Shown here in pieces: positions 43,252-53,069 of a DNA stretch of 64,000 bases. Source of the stretch: JAQUCI01 sp964553255 (GTDB taxonomy: Bacteria > Bacillota_I > Bacilli_A > Erysipelotrichales > Erysipelotrichaceae); NCBI GenBank assembly GCA_964553255.1, contig CAZKJS010000004.1, positions 1 to 64,000 on the forward strand. The letters are read 5' to 3'. The number at the start of each line of letters is the position of its first letter. The first letter of the stretch is position 1. The notes under the pieces are model-generated. The model was given only the letters and a program-made list of their open reading frames with translations. It was not told where the DNA came from and made no database searches. The translations under genes and the position numbers were made by a program.

Positions 43252-45222
43252 TTAAGCAGATTTCAATTCAAGTATAATATCACGAAGTTCAGCAGCTCTT
43301 TCAAAATCAAGTACTCTAGCTGCTTCACGCATTTGTTTTTCAAGATCACTTATTAGTTTTTCTTGTGCCTGTTGATCTTTTTTAACTTTCTTCTTCATGA
43401 ATTTAACAGCCATTTCAGCTGTCTCTTTACCACTGATCGCATCTCTTATTTCTTTAACAATCGTTGTTGGGGTAATGTTATTAGCCTTATTATATTCTTC
43501 TTGGATCTCGCGTCTACGATTAGTTTCAGCTATCGCAAAACGCATTGAATCAGTGATCCGATCCGCATAAAGAAATACTTCACCATGTACATTTCTAGCA
43601 GCTCGACCAATAGTTTGAATTAGTGAGCGACTTGATCTTAAGAATCCTTCTTTATCCGCATCAAAGATCGCAACCAGTGATACTTCAGGTATATCTAATC
43701 CTTCTCTTAAAAGATTAATGCCTACTAAAACATCATACTTACCTTTTCTGAAATCTCTGATAACATCAATTCGCTCAAGGGTCTTTGTCTCATGATGTAG
43801 ATAAACAACTTTTAAATCTAGCTTTTTTAGATAACTTGTTAGATCTTCAGCCATCTTAACTGTTAATGTTGTTATCATCACTCGTTCATTTTTTAAAATA
43901 CGTAGTTTTATTTGATCGATGATATCATCAATTTGTTCTCTTTGTGGTTTAATGGTGATTTTTGGATCTATTAATCCCGTTGGTCTAATAATTTGTTCAA
44001 CAATATTATCAGATGCTTTCGTTAATTCATAATCACCAGGTGTGGCTGAGACATAGATAACTTGATTAACAATTTGTTCCCATTCTTCAAAGCGCATTGG
44101 ACGATTATCTAAAGCACTTGGTAAACGAAAACCATAGTCAACTAATACCGTCTTACGTGCTCGATCACCATTGTACATCCCTCTAATTTGAGGAACGCTA
44201 ACGTGTGATTCATCTACTACTAAAAGAAAATCTTCAGGAAAATAATCATATAAGTTAAATGGTCTTTCATCTAATTCGCGACCATCAATATGTCTTGAAT
44301 AGTTTTCTATACCAGAACACATTCCAAACTCTCTTAAAGCTTCAAGATCATATAGCGTTCTTTGTTCTAGACGTTGTGCTTCAAGGAGCTTATTCTCACT
44401 TTTCAAATAACTCAGTCGCTCATGTAATTCCGTCTCTATTTTTTCACAAGCACGCCATATGGTTTCTTTATCGCGAGCATACTCATTAGCAGGGAAAATA
44501 TTGTATACCATATAATTGTTTAGCGTTTTGCCACTAACTACTTCTACTTCACTAATACGTTCAATAACATCATCAAACAATTCAATTCTAAGGTGATGTT
44601 GATCAGTGTAGCCAAAAGTTACTTCAATCACATCTCCTCTTACTCTAAAGGTACCTCTTTTTTGATCTATATCATTTCTTTGGTATTGTCTTTCTACCAA
44701 CTTACGCAATAAAGCGACTCGATCAATCTTCTCATTAACCTTGATCGTAAAAAACATATCTCGATAAAGTTGTGGATCACTAGAAGCGTAGATACTAGCA
44801 ACTGATGAGACAATGATCGTATCCCGTCGCTCAAGTACGGCATTTAAGGCAGCCATCCTTAACATATCTAATTCCTCATTGATCATCGCCGTTTTTTCAA
44901 TATAAGTATCAGTTTTAGGCATGTATGCTTCTGGTTGATAATAATCGAAATTAGATACAAAGTACTCAACGCGATTATTAGGAAACAACTCTTTAAACTC
45001 ACTATATAATTGTCCTGCAAGTGTTTTGTTATGGACAAAGACTAATGTTGGCTTTTGAACTTGTTGAATGACATTAGCAATAGTAAATGTCTTTCCAGTA
45101 CCTGTTGCCCCTAACAATACCTGATGTTTTTTGTTCGCATTTAAACCATCAACTAATGCTTTGATTGCTTTTGGTTGATCTCCTTTGGGTTCAAATTTAC
45201 TAACAAGTTTAAACTCATTCAT
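43252..45222 (-). CDS. uvrB: excinuclease ABC subunit B
   Basis: 656 aa: Walker A GATGTGKTF, the damage-verifying beta hairpin region (YYQPEAYMPKTDTYIEK), helicase motifs (VDESHV, QTIGRAARN) and a C-terminal UVR domain (LEKQMREAARVLDFERAAELRD). 21 GATC counted in 1,971 bp. Its start overlaps the ctpA stop by 8 bases, so ctpA and uvrB are co-translated. Confidence 0.97.
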   Translation of the reverse strand: MNEFKLVSKFEPKGDQPKAIKALVDGLNANKKHQVLLGATGTGKTFTIANVIQQVQKPTLVFVHNKTLAGQLYSEFKELFPNNRVEYFVSNFDYYQPEAYMPKTDTYIEKTAMINEELDMLRMAALNAVLERRDTIIVSSVASIYASSDPQLYRDMFFTIKVNEKIDRVALLRKLVERQYQRNDIDQKRGTFRVRGDVIEVTFGYTDQHHLRIELFDDVIERISEVEVVSGKTLNNYMVYNIFPANEYARDKETIWRACEKIETELHERLSYLKSENKLLEAQRLEQRTLYDLEALREFGMCSGIENYSRHIDGRELDERPFNLYDYFPEDFLLVVDESHVSVPQIRGMYNGDRARKTVLVDYGFRLPSALDNRPMRFEEWEQIVNQVIYVSATPGDYELTKASDNIVEQIIRPTGLIDPKITIKPQREQIDDIIDQIKLRILKNERVMITTLTVKMAEDLTSYLKKLDLKVVYLHHETKTLERIDVIRDFRKGKYDVLVGINLLREGLDIPEVSLVAIFDADKEGFLRSSRSLIQTIGRAARNVHGEVFLYADRITDSMRFAIAETNRRREIQEEYNKANNITPTTIVKEIRDAISGKETAEMAVKFMKKKVKKDQQAQEKLISDLEKQMREAARVLDFERAAELRDIILELKSA

Positions 45223-46726
45223 TTAATAATTCGATTGCCTTTGCTTTCTGTGTATCATATTGCTCATTGTTGTTATTCCATTCACGCACTACTTCAGTAC
45301 ACAGTAAGGATGCTGTTTCTGAATTTAATACTCCATCTTGATTTAAACCATAATCACTTTGAAAAGCTTTAATCGCAGCAACTGTTGATAGGTCAAAATA
45401 ACCATCAAAACGATTTAACTGATATCCTAAGAAATCTAAACAATTTTGAGCTGTCGCAATCTTAGTATCCACTTGATCATATGTATATGATTCATCATCA
45501 ATCATATCAATCAATGCCATACTTAACACTGGATGTAATAAAACAGTCACATCAGGTACTAACCCGACTTGATTGATCTTAACTCGATTTGGAGTCAACC
45601 AGATAGCCTTTGAGTATTTCAAAGCACTACCGTCACTAAAATATACCGGTACCTGTACGGTGCTTTTACCATAGGTTGTAACACCAACAAAGATTGCTTT
45701 ACCATTATCACGCATACAACCGATAAATGCTTCAGAAGCACTAGCTGAATACTCATTGCCTAAGATGATAATCTTATCAAAGTTAGTATAGTTGCCACCT
45801 GTTGCATAAGATACTTCAGCCGTTTTATCAGTATATTCTTGAATTAGTATTGGTTCATTCTTTTCAAGGAAAAGACTGGCTACACCAATCAATGATGTCA
45901 AATAACCACCACCATCATCACGTAAATCAATGATTAATTTCGTTATGTCGTTTTCATAAAAATACTTAAGATACTTATCAACTTCACTTGGTGCAGCTGA
46001 ACTAAACTGCGATATTTGAATATAACCAATATCATCAGCAATTATCTCACCATATACTGAATTTTCTACTACATCTCTTGTGATATCAACACTATACTCT
46101 TTATTTTGACGTAAATATTTAACAGTTACAACGGTACCAGCTTCACCCTTAACTTGACTTACCAACTTAGTGCTATCCCACCCTTTAACACTTTCATTAT
46201 TTATTTCAATGATAATATCACCGGGTTGTAATCCTGCTAAGTCAGCTGGCGCCCCTCGATATATTTTTTTAATGATCACGCCATCATCAATGATGTTATA
46301 TTGTATGCCAATACCAGTAAATCCCATATCGATGCCCTGCGCAAAAGCTTTGACTTCTTCAGGGGTCATATAATCTGTATGAAGATCAAGATCTGATCCG
46401 ATCATGCCATCAATAGCGCGATCGATCAAGGTAGTTTCTGGATTCTCAATATCATTGATAAAATACCAATCAGTTAATAGTGTTTCATATATCTTTTCAA
46501 AGCGACTAAATTGTGTGTTTTTCTCTTGGTAAAAAGCTTCATTGCTTTTCATGCCTAAAACAATACCAATCATTAAGCTTGAGCTGATACTAAATACTAT
46601 CAAAATCACGATTAAGATCGTATTTTGTTTTTGTCTTTTTTTCTCTTTAATCTTTTCTACTTCATCTGGCCACAAATGGCGCTCAAGCTTTATTTCTACC
46701 TTTTTTTCTTCATTGTTATTATTCAT
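45215..46726 (-). CDS. ctpA: C-terminal processing peptidase (S41) with PDZ and peptidoglycan-binding domains
   Basis: 503 aa: cytoplasmic N-terminus, membrane helix (NTILIVILIVFSISSSLMIG), PDZ domain (about 120-190, with GDIIIEINNESVKG), S41 protease core with nucleophile Ser in EYSASASEAFIG and Lys in TYGKSTVQVPV, and a C-terminal PG_binding_1 domain (DGYFDLSTVAAIKAFQSDYG). It probably matures or degrades envelope proteins. ATG 46726 follows GAGG; the longer frame to 46744 has no better site. Confidence 0.9.
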   Translation of the reverse strand: MNNNNEEKKVEIKLERHLWPDEVEKIKEKKRQKQNTILIVILIVFSISSSLMIGIVLGMKSNEAFYQEKNTQFSRFEKIYETLLTDWYFINDIENPETTLIDRAIDGMIGSDLDLHTDYMTPEEVKAFAQGIDMGFTGIGIQYNIIDDGVIIKKIYRGAPADLAGLQPGDIIIEINNESVKGWDSTKLVSQVKGEAGTVVTVKYLRQNKEYSVDITRDVVENSVYGEIIADDIGYIQISQFSSAAPSEVDKYLKYFYENDITKLIIDLRDDGGGYLTSLIGVASLFLEKNEPILIQEYTDKTAEVSYATGGNYTNFDKIIILGNEYSASASEAFIGCMRDNGKAIFVGVTTYGKSTVQVPVYFSDGSALKYSKAIWLTPNRVKINQVGLVPDVTVLLHPVLSMALIDMIDDESYTYDQVDTKIATAQNCLDFLGYQLNRFDGYFDLSTVAAIKAFQSDYGLNQDGVLNSETASLLCTEVVREWNNNNEQYDTQKAKAIELLNE

Positions 46727-46795
46727 CAACAAACCTCGATTCAACTAACATTAGTTTAAACTATTTCAAGTAAAATTTAAAGGAAATCAACCGCT

Positions 46796-46818
46796 AAAAA
46801 AGAGTTCCGAAGAACTCT
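46796..46818 (-). terminator. terminator of ftsEX-M23, with UUCG loop
   Basis: Minus strand AGAGTTC, TTCG tetraloop, GAACTCT, then TTTTT; it overlaps the M23 stop codon. Confidence 0.88.
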
Positions 46819-48202
46819 AATATCCAAGCAATGATCTTGGCGCCAAGCGACAAGGTGGTGAGTCATTAGTATTTTCACAGGTTTTTGATAAAGCTGTACT
46901 ACCCCATCCAGCACCAAATGACATATCACCATTCCAGTTATCTGCATAGTAGGATATAGAACGAGTTCCTAAGTAGAATATTTCTATATGAACATGTGCT
47001 CCTGATGAGTTTCCACTTGAGCCAACACTACCAATTTTATCACCAGCACTTACAATAGTACCGATAGCAATTGGAGAATCCTTCTCTAAGTGTAAATATT
47101 TGATGGCATAGGTTTTATTACCTACAGCTACTAATAGATATATTTGATTACCACCGCCAGTACTTCCAGGATAACCACAAGTACTACCAAGATAACCCTT
47201 CGTTGCACATGCATTTGCACGATAAAGCACAACCCCATTAGCAACTGCTTTTACTGTTGTTCCAACACTAGCAGCAACATCTATTCCCAAATGAACACCA
47301 CCACCAAATGATGGCGGGTAATACCATGTAGATGCCGAGATACGACCATTAACAACTGGTTTTGTCCATCCTGGTGAGGGTAATATATTACCTAAAGCTT
47401 CACTGATATCACGAAGTTTAGAAACTGAATCAGCGTAATCTTGAGCTATTTGATTAGCCTGTGCCTCAAGATCCGCTTCTTGGCGATAGAACTCAATCAA
47501 AGCTTGTTCGATATAAGCCTTTAACCCCAATACATACTTTTTATTAGCTTCTACATTAGCTTTATTAGCTTCAAGTGAAACTTTTTGGCGATCAAGTTCT
47601 TCTTTGTTTACATTTAGAATAGCAATCTCGGCTTCAAGATCCTTCATCATCTTATGATCCGAAGCTTCAATATCAGCCAAAGCTTCAACTCTTCTTATCA
47701 AATCAAGCAAACTAGTCGCACCAATTAGAAATTCAATATAATTGTTAACATGAATAAATGACTGCATGCTTATCATACGATCTTGAATTGCTTCATCAAT
47801 CGATTCAACTTTGTCTTCTCTTACTGTTATTTCTTCAATCAAGGCAACTATCGATTCCTCTGTTGTCTTAATTGATCGTTGTAACGTCGCGATCTCTTTT
47901 TCAATTATCGCTATCTTAGCCTCATAATCTTTAACTTTTTTGATGTTTTCAGCTATGTTATCTTTTAAATTTTCAAGTTTATCTTGAATATCTTCAAGAT
48001 CATTTAAGCGATCATTAGCTTTTTCATTAAGATATATCTGATATAACTTACATAGTTCAATCGTTGCTGCATCACTAAGACTGCCACTACATAAACTATC
48101 ATAATAAGCTTCATTACCCGCAAAATCATCACCCTTCACAATCATTATTGATGATGATAGAAAAATTGTGATCGCTAAAAGATATTTAACAAGTTTTTTC
48201 AT
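46817..48202 (-). CDS. secreted coiled-coil M23 peptidase, PcsB/EnvC-like
   Basis: 461 aa: signal peptide (YLLAITIFLSSSIMIVKG), long coiled coil (about 55-260), and a C-terminal M23 LytM domain with zinc ligands in HLGIDVAA (H, D) and AHVHIEIF (H). Metal-site residues are all present, so it should be an active peptidoglycan endopeptidase. ATG 48202 overlaps the ftsX stop (ATGA). The order ftsE-ftsX-hydrolase with this coiled coil matches FtsEX-controlled hydrolases such as PcsB and EnvC, in which the coiled coil docks on FtsX. Confidence 0.88.
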   Translation of the reverse strand: MKKLVKYLLAITIFLSSSIMIVKGDDFAGNEAYYDSLCSGSLSDAATIELCKLYQIYLNEKANDRLNDLEDIQDKLENLKDNIAENIKKVKDYEAKIAIIEKEIATLQRSIKTTEESIVALIEEITVREDKVESIDEAIQDRMISMQSFIHVNNYIEFLIGATSLLDLIRRVEALADIEASDHKMMKDLEAEIAILNVNKEELDRQKVSLEANKANVEANKKYVLGLKAYIEQALIEFYRQEADLEAQANQIAQDYADSVSKLRDISEALGNILPSPGWTKPVVNGRISASTWYYPPSFGGGVHLGIDVAASVGTTVKAVANGVVLYRANACATKGYLGSTCGYPGSTGGGNQIYLLVAVGNKTYAIKYLHLEKDSPIAIGTIVSAGDKIGSVGSSGNSSGAHVHIEIFYLGTRSISYYADNWNGDMSFGAGWGSTALSKTCENTNDSPPCRLAPRSLLGY

Positions 48203-49098
48203 CTTTTCCACCATAGTTTGCGGCTAACGGAGATAAAACTACCCAACATACCAACAAAAACACCAAGCAAAAATAGTACTGAAGCTAACATCAAGATGAA
48301 AGGATAGGTTGGTACTAACGCAAAAATTCTTGTAAATAAGTAACCATCAAGTAAATCATAAAGATAGATATATCCACCTACCGTGATTATAACGGGAATG
48401 ATCGCACCAAGAGCACCAATGAACATGCCTTCAATGATAAACGGCCATCTAATAAAACCATTCTTCGCTCCAACTGTTCTCATTATAAAAATCTCATCCC
48501 AACGAGCATTTATCGTAGTATCAATAGTATTAGTTATCAACAATACCGCCAATAAAGCTAAAGCCGCCATCACAACAAGACTACCGTTCTTAATTGATTC
48601 CATTGACTCCATCAATAACAATGTACCTGTTCCGCCATAATTTACTTTTTCAATATTGGTCATCAAACCAACTTCTTCAGCTACTACCGCAATATCATCA
48701 CCACTTATTATTTCAATTAAAAAGGCATCTCTTAATGGGTTTTTATCACCGACATACATTTTGAACAAGGCACCCTGATCACCATACGCTGCAATAAAAG
48801 CCTGTAGTTCACTATCTTTATCAGAGAAAGTTACCATCTTAACACCCGGTATTTTCTCAATAGCTTTTCGCATTTCCATGATTTCTTCGCTTGGTGTTCC
48901 TAGACTGATCTTGGCATGAATTTGCACACTTTCTTCAATACTATTAACAATTCCTCTAATATTTGCACTTAAGATCAAAAAGACACTAACGATCATTAAA
49001 GTCATCGTTACCGCACTAGCACTAGAAAATGACATTGCTCGATGTCTACCAACACCTAAAAAACCTTCCTTAAATGCGCGCATGATCCTATTTATCAT
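48199..49098 (-). CDS. ftsX: cell division protein FtsX
   Basis: 299 aa: N-terminal helix, extracellular domain (about 45-170), three further helices with the FtsX motif NARWDEIFIMRTVGAKNGFIR. It pairs with FtsE and passes ATP-driven movement to a peptidoglycan hydrolase; here the hydrolase gene follows with a 4-base overlap. It overlaps ftsE by 11 bases. Confidence 0.95.
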   Translation of the reverse strand: MINRIMRAFKEGFLGVGRHRAMSFSSASAVTMTLMIVSVFLILSANIRGIVNSIEESVQIHAKISLGTPSEEIMEMRKAIEKIPGVKMVTFSDKDSELQAFIAAYGDQGALFKMYVGDKNPLRDAFLIEIISGDDIAVVAEEVGLMTNIEKVNYGGTGTLLLMESMESIKNGSLVVMAALALLAVLLITNTIDTTINARWDEIFIMRTVGAKNGFIRWPFIIEGMFIGALGAIIPVIITVGGYIYLYDLLDGYLFTRIFALVPTYPFILMLASVLFLLGVFVGMLGSFISVSRKLWWKR

Positions 49099-49780
49099 GA
49101 GAATGATAACCTCCCTCTACTAAGTCAGCCACAACATGGCCACTTTCAAGGATGATTGTCCTTTTTTTATAGAAATCAACTATTTTCTCATCATGGGTCA
49201 CCATAATGATAGTTGTTTTTTCTTCATTATTTATTTTACCTAAAACCTGAATAATTTCTTTTGACATCTGTGGATCAAGATTGCCTGTTGGTTCATCAGC
49301 TATTAATATCTTTGGCTGATTTGCGATGGCTCTTGCGATCGCTGCTCTTTGTTGTTGTCCACCAGAAAGTTGTGATGGGTATGAATTGGCTTTATCCCCA
49401 AGATTGACCATATCTAAAACTTCACGTACACGTTTACGCGCTTTTATTTTATCAACATTTATTACTTCAAGCGCAAAATAGACATTTTCAAACACTGTCT
49501 TTGCAGGTAATAAACGATAATCCTGAAATACAACTCCTAAACTTTGACGATGTTTAGGAACTTGAGATGTTTTAAGCTTACCAATATCAACACCATCAAG
49601 TAAAACAGCACCACTAGTAGGTGCTTCCTCACAATTGATCAACTTGATCAAAGTTGATTTACCTGATCCTGTTGGCCCAATGATATAAACAAACTCACCT
49701 TGATCTATCTTAAGGTTAACATTGTAAAGGGCATTAAAGCCATTTCTAAATTTTTTACCAACACCCAAGAATTCTAACAT
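49088..49780 (-). CDS. ftsE: cell division ATP-binding protein FtsE
   Basis: 230 aa: Walker A GPTGSGKSTLIKL, signature LSGGQQQRAAIARA, Walker B ILIADEPTGNLD, H-loop MVTHDEK. Partner of FtsX. First gene of the ftsEX-M23 operon; a TATAAT (minus, 49803-49808) lies about 20 bases upstream of the ATG. Confidence 0.95.
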   Translation of the reverse strand: MLEFLGVGKKFRNGFNALYNVNLKIDQGEFVYIIGPTGSGKSTLIKLINCEEAPTSGAVLLDGVDIGKLKTSQVPKHRQSLGVVFQDYRLLPAKTVFENVYFALEVINVDKIKARKRVREVLDMVNLGDKANSYPSQLSGGQQQRAAIARAIANQPKILIADEPTGNLDPQMSKEIIQVLGKINNEEKTTIIMVTHDEKIVDFYKKRTIILESGHVVADLVEGGYHSHDK

Positions 49781-49802
49781 ATAGTCACATCCGTTCTTTT
49801 AG

Positions 49803-49808
49803 ATTATA
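49803..49808 (-). promoter_or_regulatory. candidate -10 of ftsE
   Basis: TATAAT on the minus strand; no clear -35 at 17 bases. Confidence 0.4.
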
Positions 49809-49850
49809 ACATAACTATATTATTACAAAAATGGACAAAACTTGAAATGC

Positions 49851-50708
49851 TTAAATCTTATAGTCAAATGAGAAACCATTACCATGTACTTCATTAGCAT
49901 CTTGAATGATCAAGAATGCTTGGGCATCAATCTCATTTACCGCACGAACAAAGGTTGGATATTGATTGTTAGTTAAGACAACCAATAATACTTCTTTATG
50001 TTCTTTAGTATAACCGCCTTTACCTTGTAAAATCGTCGTACCACGATCAAGATCACTATGAATCATTGAATTAATCTCTTCAATCTTATCACTAATGATG
50101 TAAACCGCTTTAGCTTTATCAGCACCAAACGTTAAGACTTTATCAACCGCAAACGAAGTTCCCCAAACAGCGATAAACCCAATCAATACCGCTTCCATGC
50201 CATAACTGATCAATCCTAAAAGCACAGTTAGTGCATCAATGATCAGTATTAAACTTGATAGTTTTAACCCAGTAAATTTATTTATGATAAGTGGTGGAAT
50301 ATCCATACCACCAGTACTAGCCCCCGCTTTAAATACAAGCCCAACTCCTGCTCCACCCAATAATCCTGCATAAAGACTTGCAAGTATTGGATCAATTGCT
50401 ATTTCGATATTGAAACTGTTGATCATGATTAACATCAAAGGATAAAGTATGGTCGTTATCATCGTACTGACCGCAAACATCTTACCTAAAAAGATACTAC
50501 CTATAACAAATAATGCTATCATTAATACGTTGATAATTAGTGTTGGATCAACATTCAATAAAGCACTAAACGCAACCGCTATACCAGCAACACCACCTGA
50601 TAATATATTAAACGGCAATACAAATACCGAAACAGAAAATGCAAGGATAAAACAACCTACTATAATTTGTGTTGCATTTCTAAAGTTCAAAGCTTGTTTT
50701 TTTACCAT
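49851..50708 (-). CDS. YitT family membrane protein with DUF2179 domain
   Basis: 285 aa: five to six membrane helices (about 12-190) with GSTGGMDIPPLIIN-type motif FKAGASTGGMD, and a C-terminal DUF2179 domain (YIISDKIEEINSMIHSDLDRGTTILQGKGGYT). Abundant in Bacillota, molecular function unknown; the soluble domain may bind a ligand. AAGGTGGGG precedes the start. It stands alone. Confidence 0.88.
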   Translation of the reverse strand: MVKKQALNFRNATQIIVGCFILAFSVSVFVLPFNILSGGVAGIAVAFSALLNVDPTLIINVLMIALFVIGSIFLGKMFAVSTMITTILYPLMLIMINSFNIEIAIDPILASLYAGLLGGAGVGLVFKAGASTGGMDIPPLIINKFTGLKLSSLILIIDALTVLLGLISYGMEAVLIGFIAVWGTSFAVDKVLTFGADKAKAVYIISDKIEEINSMIHSDLDRGTTILQGKGGYTKEHKEVLLVVLTNNQYPTFVRAVNEIDAQAFLIIQDANEVHGNGFSFDYKI

Positions 50709-50770
50709 AACCCCACCTTATGATATTGTATCAAATTAAGTGTTATAATATAAGTAATCACAATAAGATA

Positions 50771-50801
50771 TTGTTTCATATAAATGTTACAGTGCTATAA
50801 T
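50771..50801 (+). promoter_or_regulatory. candidate promoter of the SIS gene
   Basis: TTGTTT (50771-50776), a long 19-base spacer, TATAAT (50796-50801), 28 bases before the ATG. Confidence 0.4.
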
Positions 50802-50828
50802 ATTTATAAACGATCAAGGAGAAAAATA

Positions 50829-51935
50829 ATGGAAAAGAAACCTACAATGATGGATTATATTTATCAAACGCCACAGACCGTGCTTGATAATGTTGATCAA
50901 TCAGTAAAGCTTACCAAAAAACTGGTAGATCTTTATTGTGCCAATGATTATGATAGTATTTTAGTAGTTGCTAGTGGTTCAAGCTACAATGGCTCACTTT
51001 GCGCCCGTAGCTTTGTACGCGAATATCTTAAAAGTGAGTTTAAGATTATCCCCCCATTCACATTCTTACATCATGAAAATGATTTAAGAGATAAGGCTTT
51101 TACCGTTTGTATATCACAAAGCGGATATAGCACAAACACTATCGATTGTTTAAAGTTATTAAAATCAAAAAATGAAACAACAATAGGAATCACCGGTAGA
51201 GATGAGTGTGATTTCCAACTATACTGTGATCATTTAATTAATTGGGGTGTTGGTGAAGAAAAAGTCGGGTTTGTGACAAAAGGCGTTGTTACCCTTGCTT
51301 TATTTTGGATGTTATTTGCCTTAGAAGTAGCTCTTACTAAAAAAACTATAACTTTAGCTCAATACGAAGAAGTAAAACAAGACATTAGAAAAGCGATGGT
51401 TATTCACAAACAATTAACAACTGAAACGATAAATAAGTATCATGAGAATTACAAAACATTTACTTCGCTTGATAAACTACATATTTTAGGAAGTGGACCT
51501 AACTTTGGTACGGCCGTTGAAGGTGCATTAAAAATAAGTGAAACCGTATGTCTACCTTGTTTTGCTTATGAAGCTGAAGAATTCATTCATGGTCCAAATA
51601 TACAGTTTGACCCAAGCTACGCTGCTATCTTTATCGATAACAATTCAGGCTACGCCTCATCAGAACGTATTATCAATGTTTATAAAGCTACTCGTATTAT
51701 TACTGATAAAGCTTTCATTATCACAAATGATCCAAGTGTCGAAGAGAAATACGCATTTAGAACTACTGAAGAAACCTGCCCACTAATTTCACCACTTTAT
51801 AAATTAGCTGTTTTTCAAACACTCTCTTATTTAATAACTAATGATACTGTTCATTGGCATACTCATCCATTATATGAAAAGTTTAAAGATAATGACTTAG
51901 TAAAGTCAAAATCAAAGCCTAACCTATACTTATAA
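50829..51935 (+). CDS. SIS-domain sugar-phosphate enzyme (GlmS C-terminal/FrlB-like)
   Basis: 368 aa with two SIS domains: ILVVASGSSYNGSLCARSF and ISQSGYSTNT in the first, ILGSGPNFGTAVEGALKISETV and the EAEEFIHGPN motif in the second. The last motif is typical of amino-sugar isomerases and fructosamine-phosphate deglycases. Substrate is open because no transporter or kinase is adjacent. ATG 50829 is used because AAGGAG precedes it. One of few plus-strand genes in this half. Confidence 0.82.
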   Translation: MEKKPTMMDYIYQTPQTVLDNVDQSVKLTKKLVDLYCANDYDSILVVASGSSYNGSLCARSFVREYLKSEFKIIPPFTFLHHENDLRDKAFTVCISQSGYSTNTIDCLKLLKSKNETTIGITGRDECDFQLYCDHLINWGVGEEKVGFVTKGVVTLALFWMLFALEVALTKKTITLAQYEEVKQDIRKAMVIHKQLTTETINKYHENYKTFTSLDKLHILGSGPNFGTAVEGALKISETVCLPCFAYEAEEFIHGPNIQFDPSYAAIFIDNNSGYASSERIINVYKATRIITDKAFIITNDPSVEEKYAFRTTEETCPLISPLYKLAVFQTLSYLITNDTVHWHTHPLYEKFKDNDLVKSKSKPNLYL

Positions 51936-51938
51936 ATA

Positions 51939-51966
51939 AAAGGGGACATGTTGATGTCTCCTTTTT
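51939..51966 (+). terminator. terminator of the SIS gene
   Basis: AAAGGGGACAT, loop GTTG, ATGTCTCCTTT (one G-T pair), then TTTTT; it reaches into the prfB 3' end. Confidence 0.8.
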
Positions 51967-53069
51967 ACTTTTGAACCTGTTTCTTTAAATAAGCATAAAT
52001 AAACTCATCAATATTACCATCCATTACAGCAGCGATATTTCCTTCTTCATGACTTGTTCTAACATCTTTTACCAGTGTATATGGCATAAATACATAAGAT
52101 CTAATCTGAGCTCCCCATTCAATGGCTTTTTGTTCTCCTTTGATTTGAGCAACTTTAGCTTCTTGTTCTTCTATCTTTAATTGAAGTAATTTAGATTTTA
52201 ACATCAACATTGCTTGTTGTTTGTTCACTAACTGTGATCTTTCCGATTGGCAGTTAGCAATTAAACCTGTTGGTTTGTGGATCAATCTAACAGCGGAGTC
52301 TACTTTGTTAACGTTTTGTCCACCAGCACCACTTGACCGATGAGTTTCTATGATAATATCACTTTCATTGATAACTATATCAATTTCATCATCAAACTTT
52401 GGCATTACATCAACGGCTGCGAATGAAGTATGTCTTCTACCTGATGAGTCAAAGGGCGATATTCTAACTAAACGATGAACGCCTTTTTCACTTTTTAGAT
52501 AGCCATATGCCATTTCACCTTCAATTAATACACTTACTGATTTAATACCAGCTTCATCACCGGCTTGATAATCAAGAGTTGTAATACGAAATCCTTTTCT
52601 TTCAGCCCAGCGGGTATACATGCGATGTAACATTTCAGCCCAATCTTGGCTTTCTGTGCCACCTGCTCCTGGATGAAGTTCAATAATTGCACTGTTTTTA
52701 TCATACGGATGACTAAGTAACACTTTAATCTCGAACTCTTCAAATGTTTCTAACATTTGAATTAGTTCTTCTTCACATAATTCCATTATCTCTTGATCAT
52801 AACCATCTTTCAGTAATATAACCATCTCTTCAATTTCTTTGACTATATTAATGAGATGTTCATACTGATCAACAATGTTTTTAGTGCTGTTTAGTTCGTT
52901 GATTATTTTTTGTGCCGCTTTTTGATCACTCCAAAAACCGTCTTTTGTCATCGCTTCACTAAGTTGGTCAATAAGTTCTTTTTTCTTAGTTAAGTCAAAG
53001 CGAATCTCCAAGCTGATTTAGCTTTTCTTTTGTTTCATCATTTTTTTGTCTTATTTCATATAATTCCAT
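51965..53069 (-). CDS. prfB: peptide chain release factor 2, with programmed +1 frameshift
   Basis: Translation starts at ATG 53069 directly after the secA stop. Codon 25 is TGA (52997-52995) in CTT TGA C; shifting +1 there gives LDLTKKKELI and the rest of RF2, about 367 aa in total. A GGAG lies 5 bases before CTT, as in other prfB autoregulatory sites. RF2 marks: SPFDSSGRRHTSF (stop-codon reading) and GAGGQNVNKVDSAV (GGQ hydrolysis motif). The release factor controls its own level through this TGA. Confidence 0.95.
52994..53000 (-). promoter_or_regulatory. prfB programmed frameshift site CTTTGAC
   Basis: CTTTGAC with an upstream GGAG; the 24-codon first frame and the long second frame meet exactly here. 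Confidence 0.93.
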
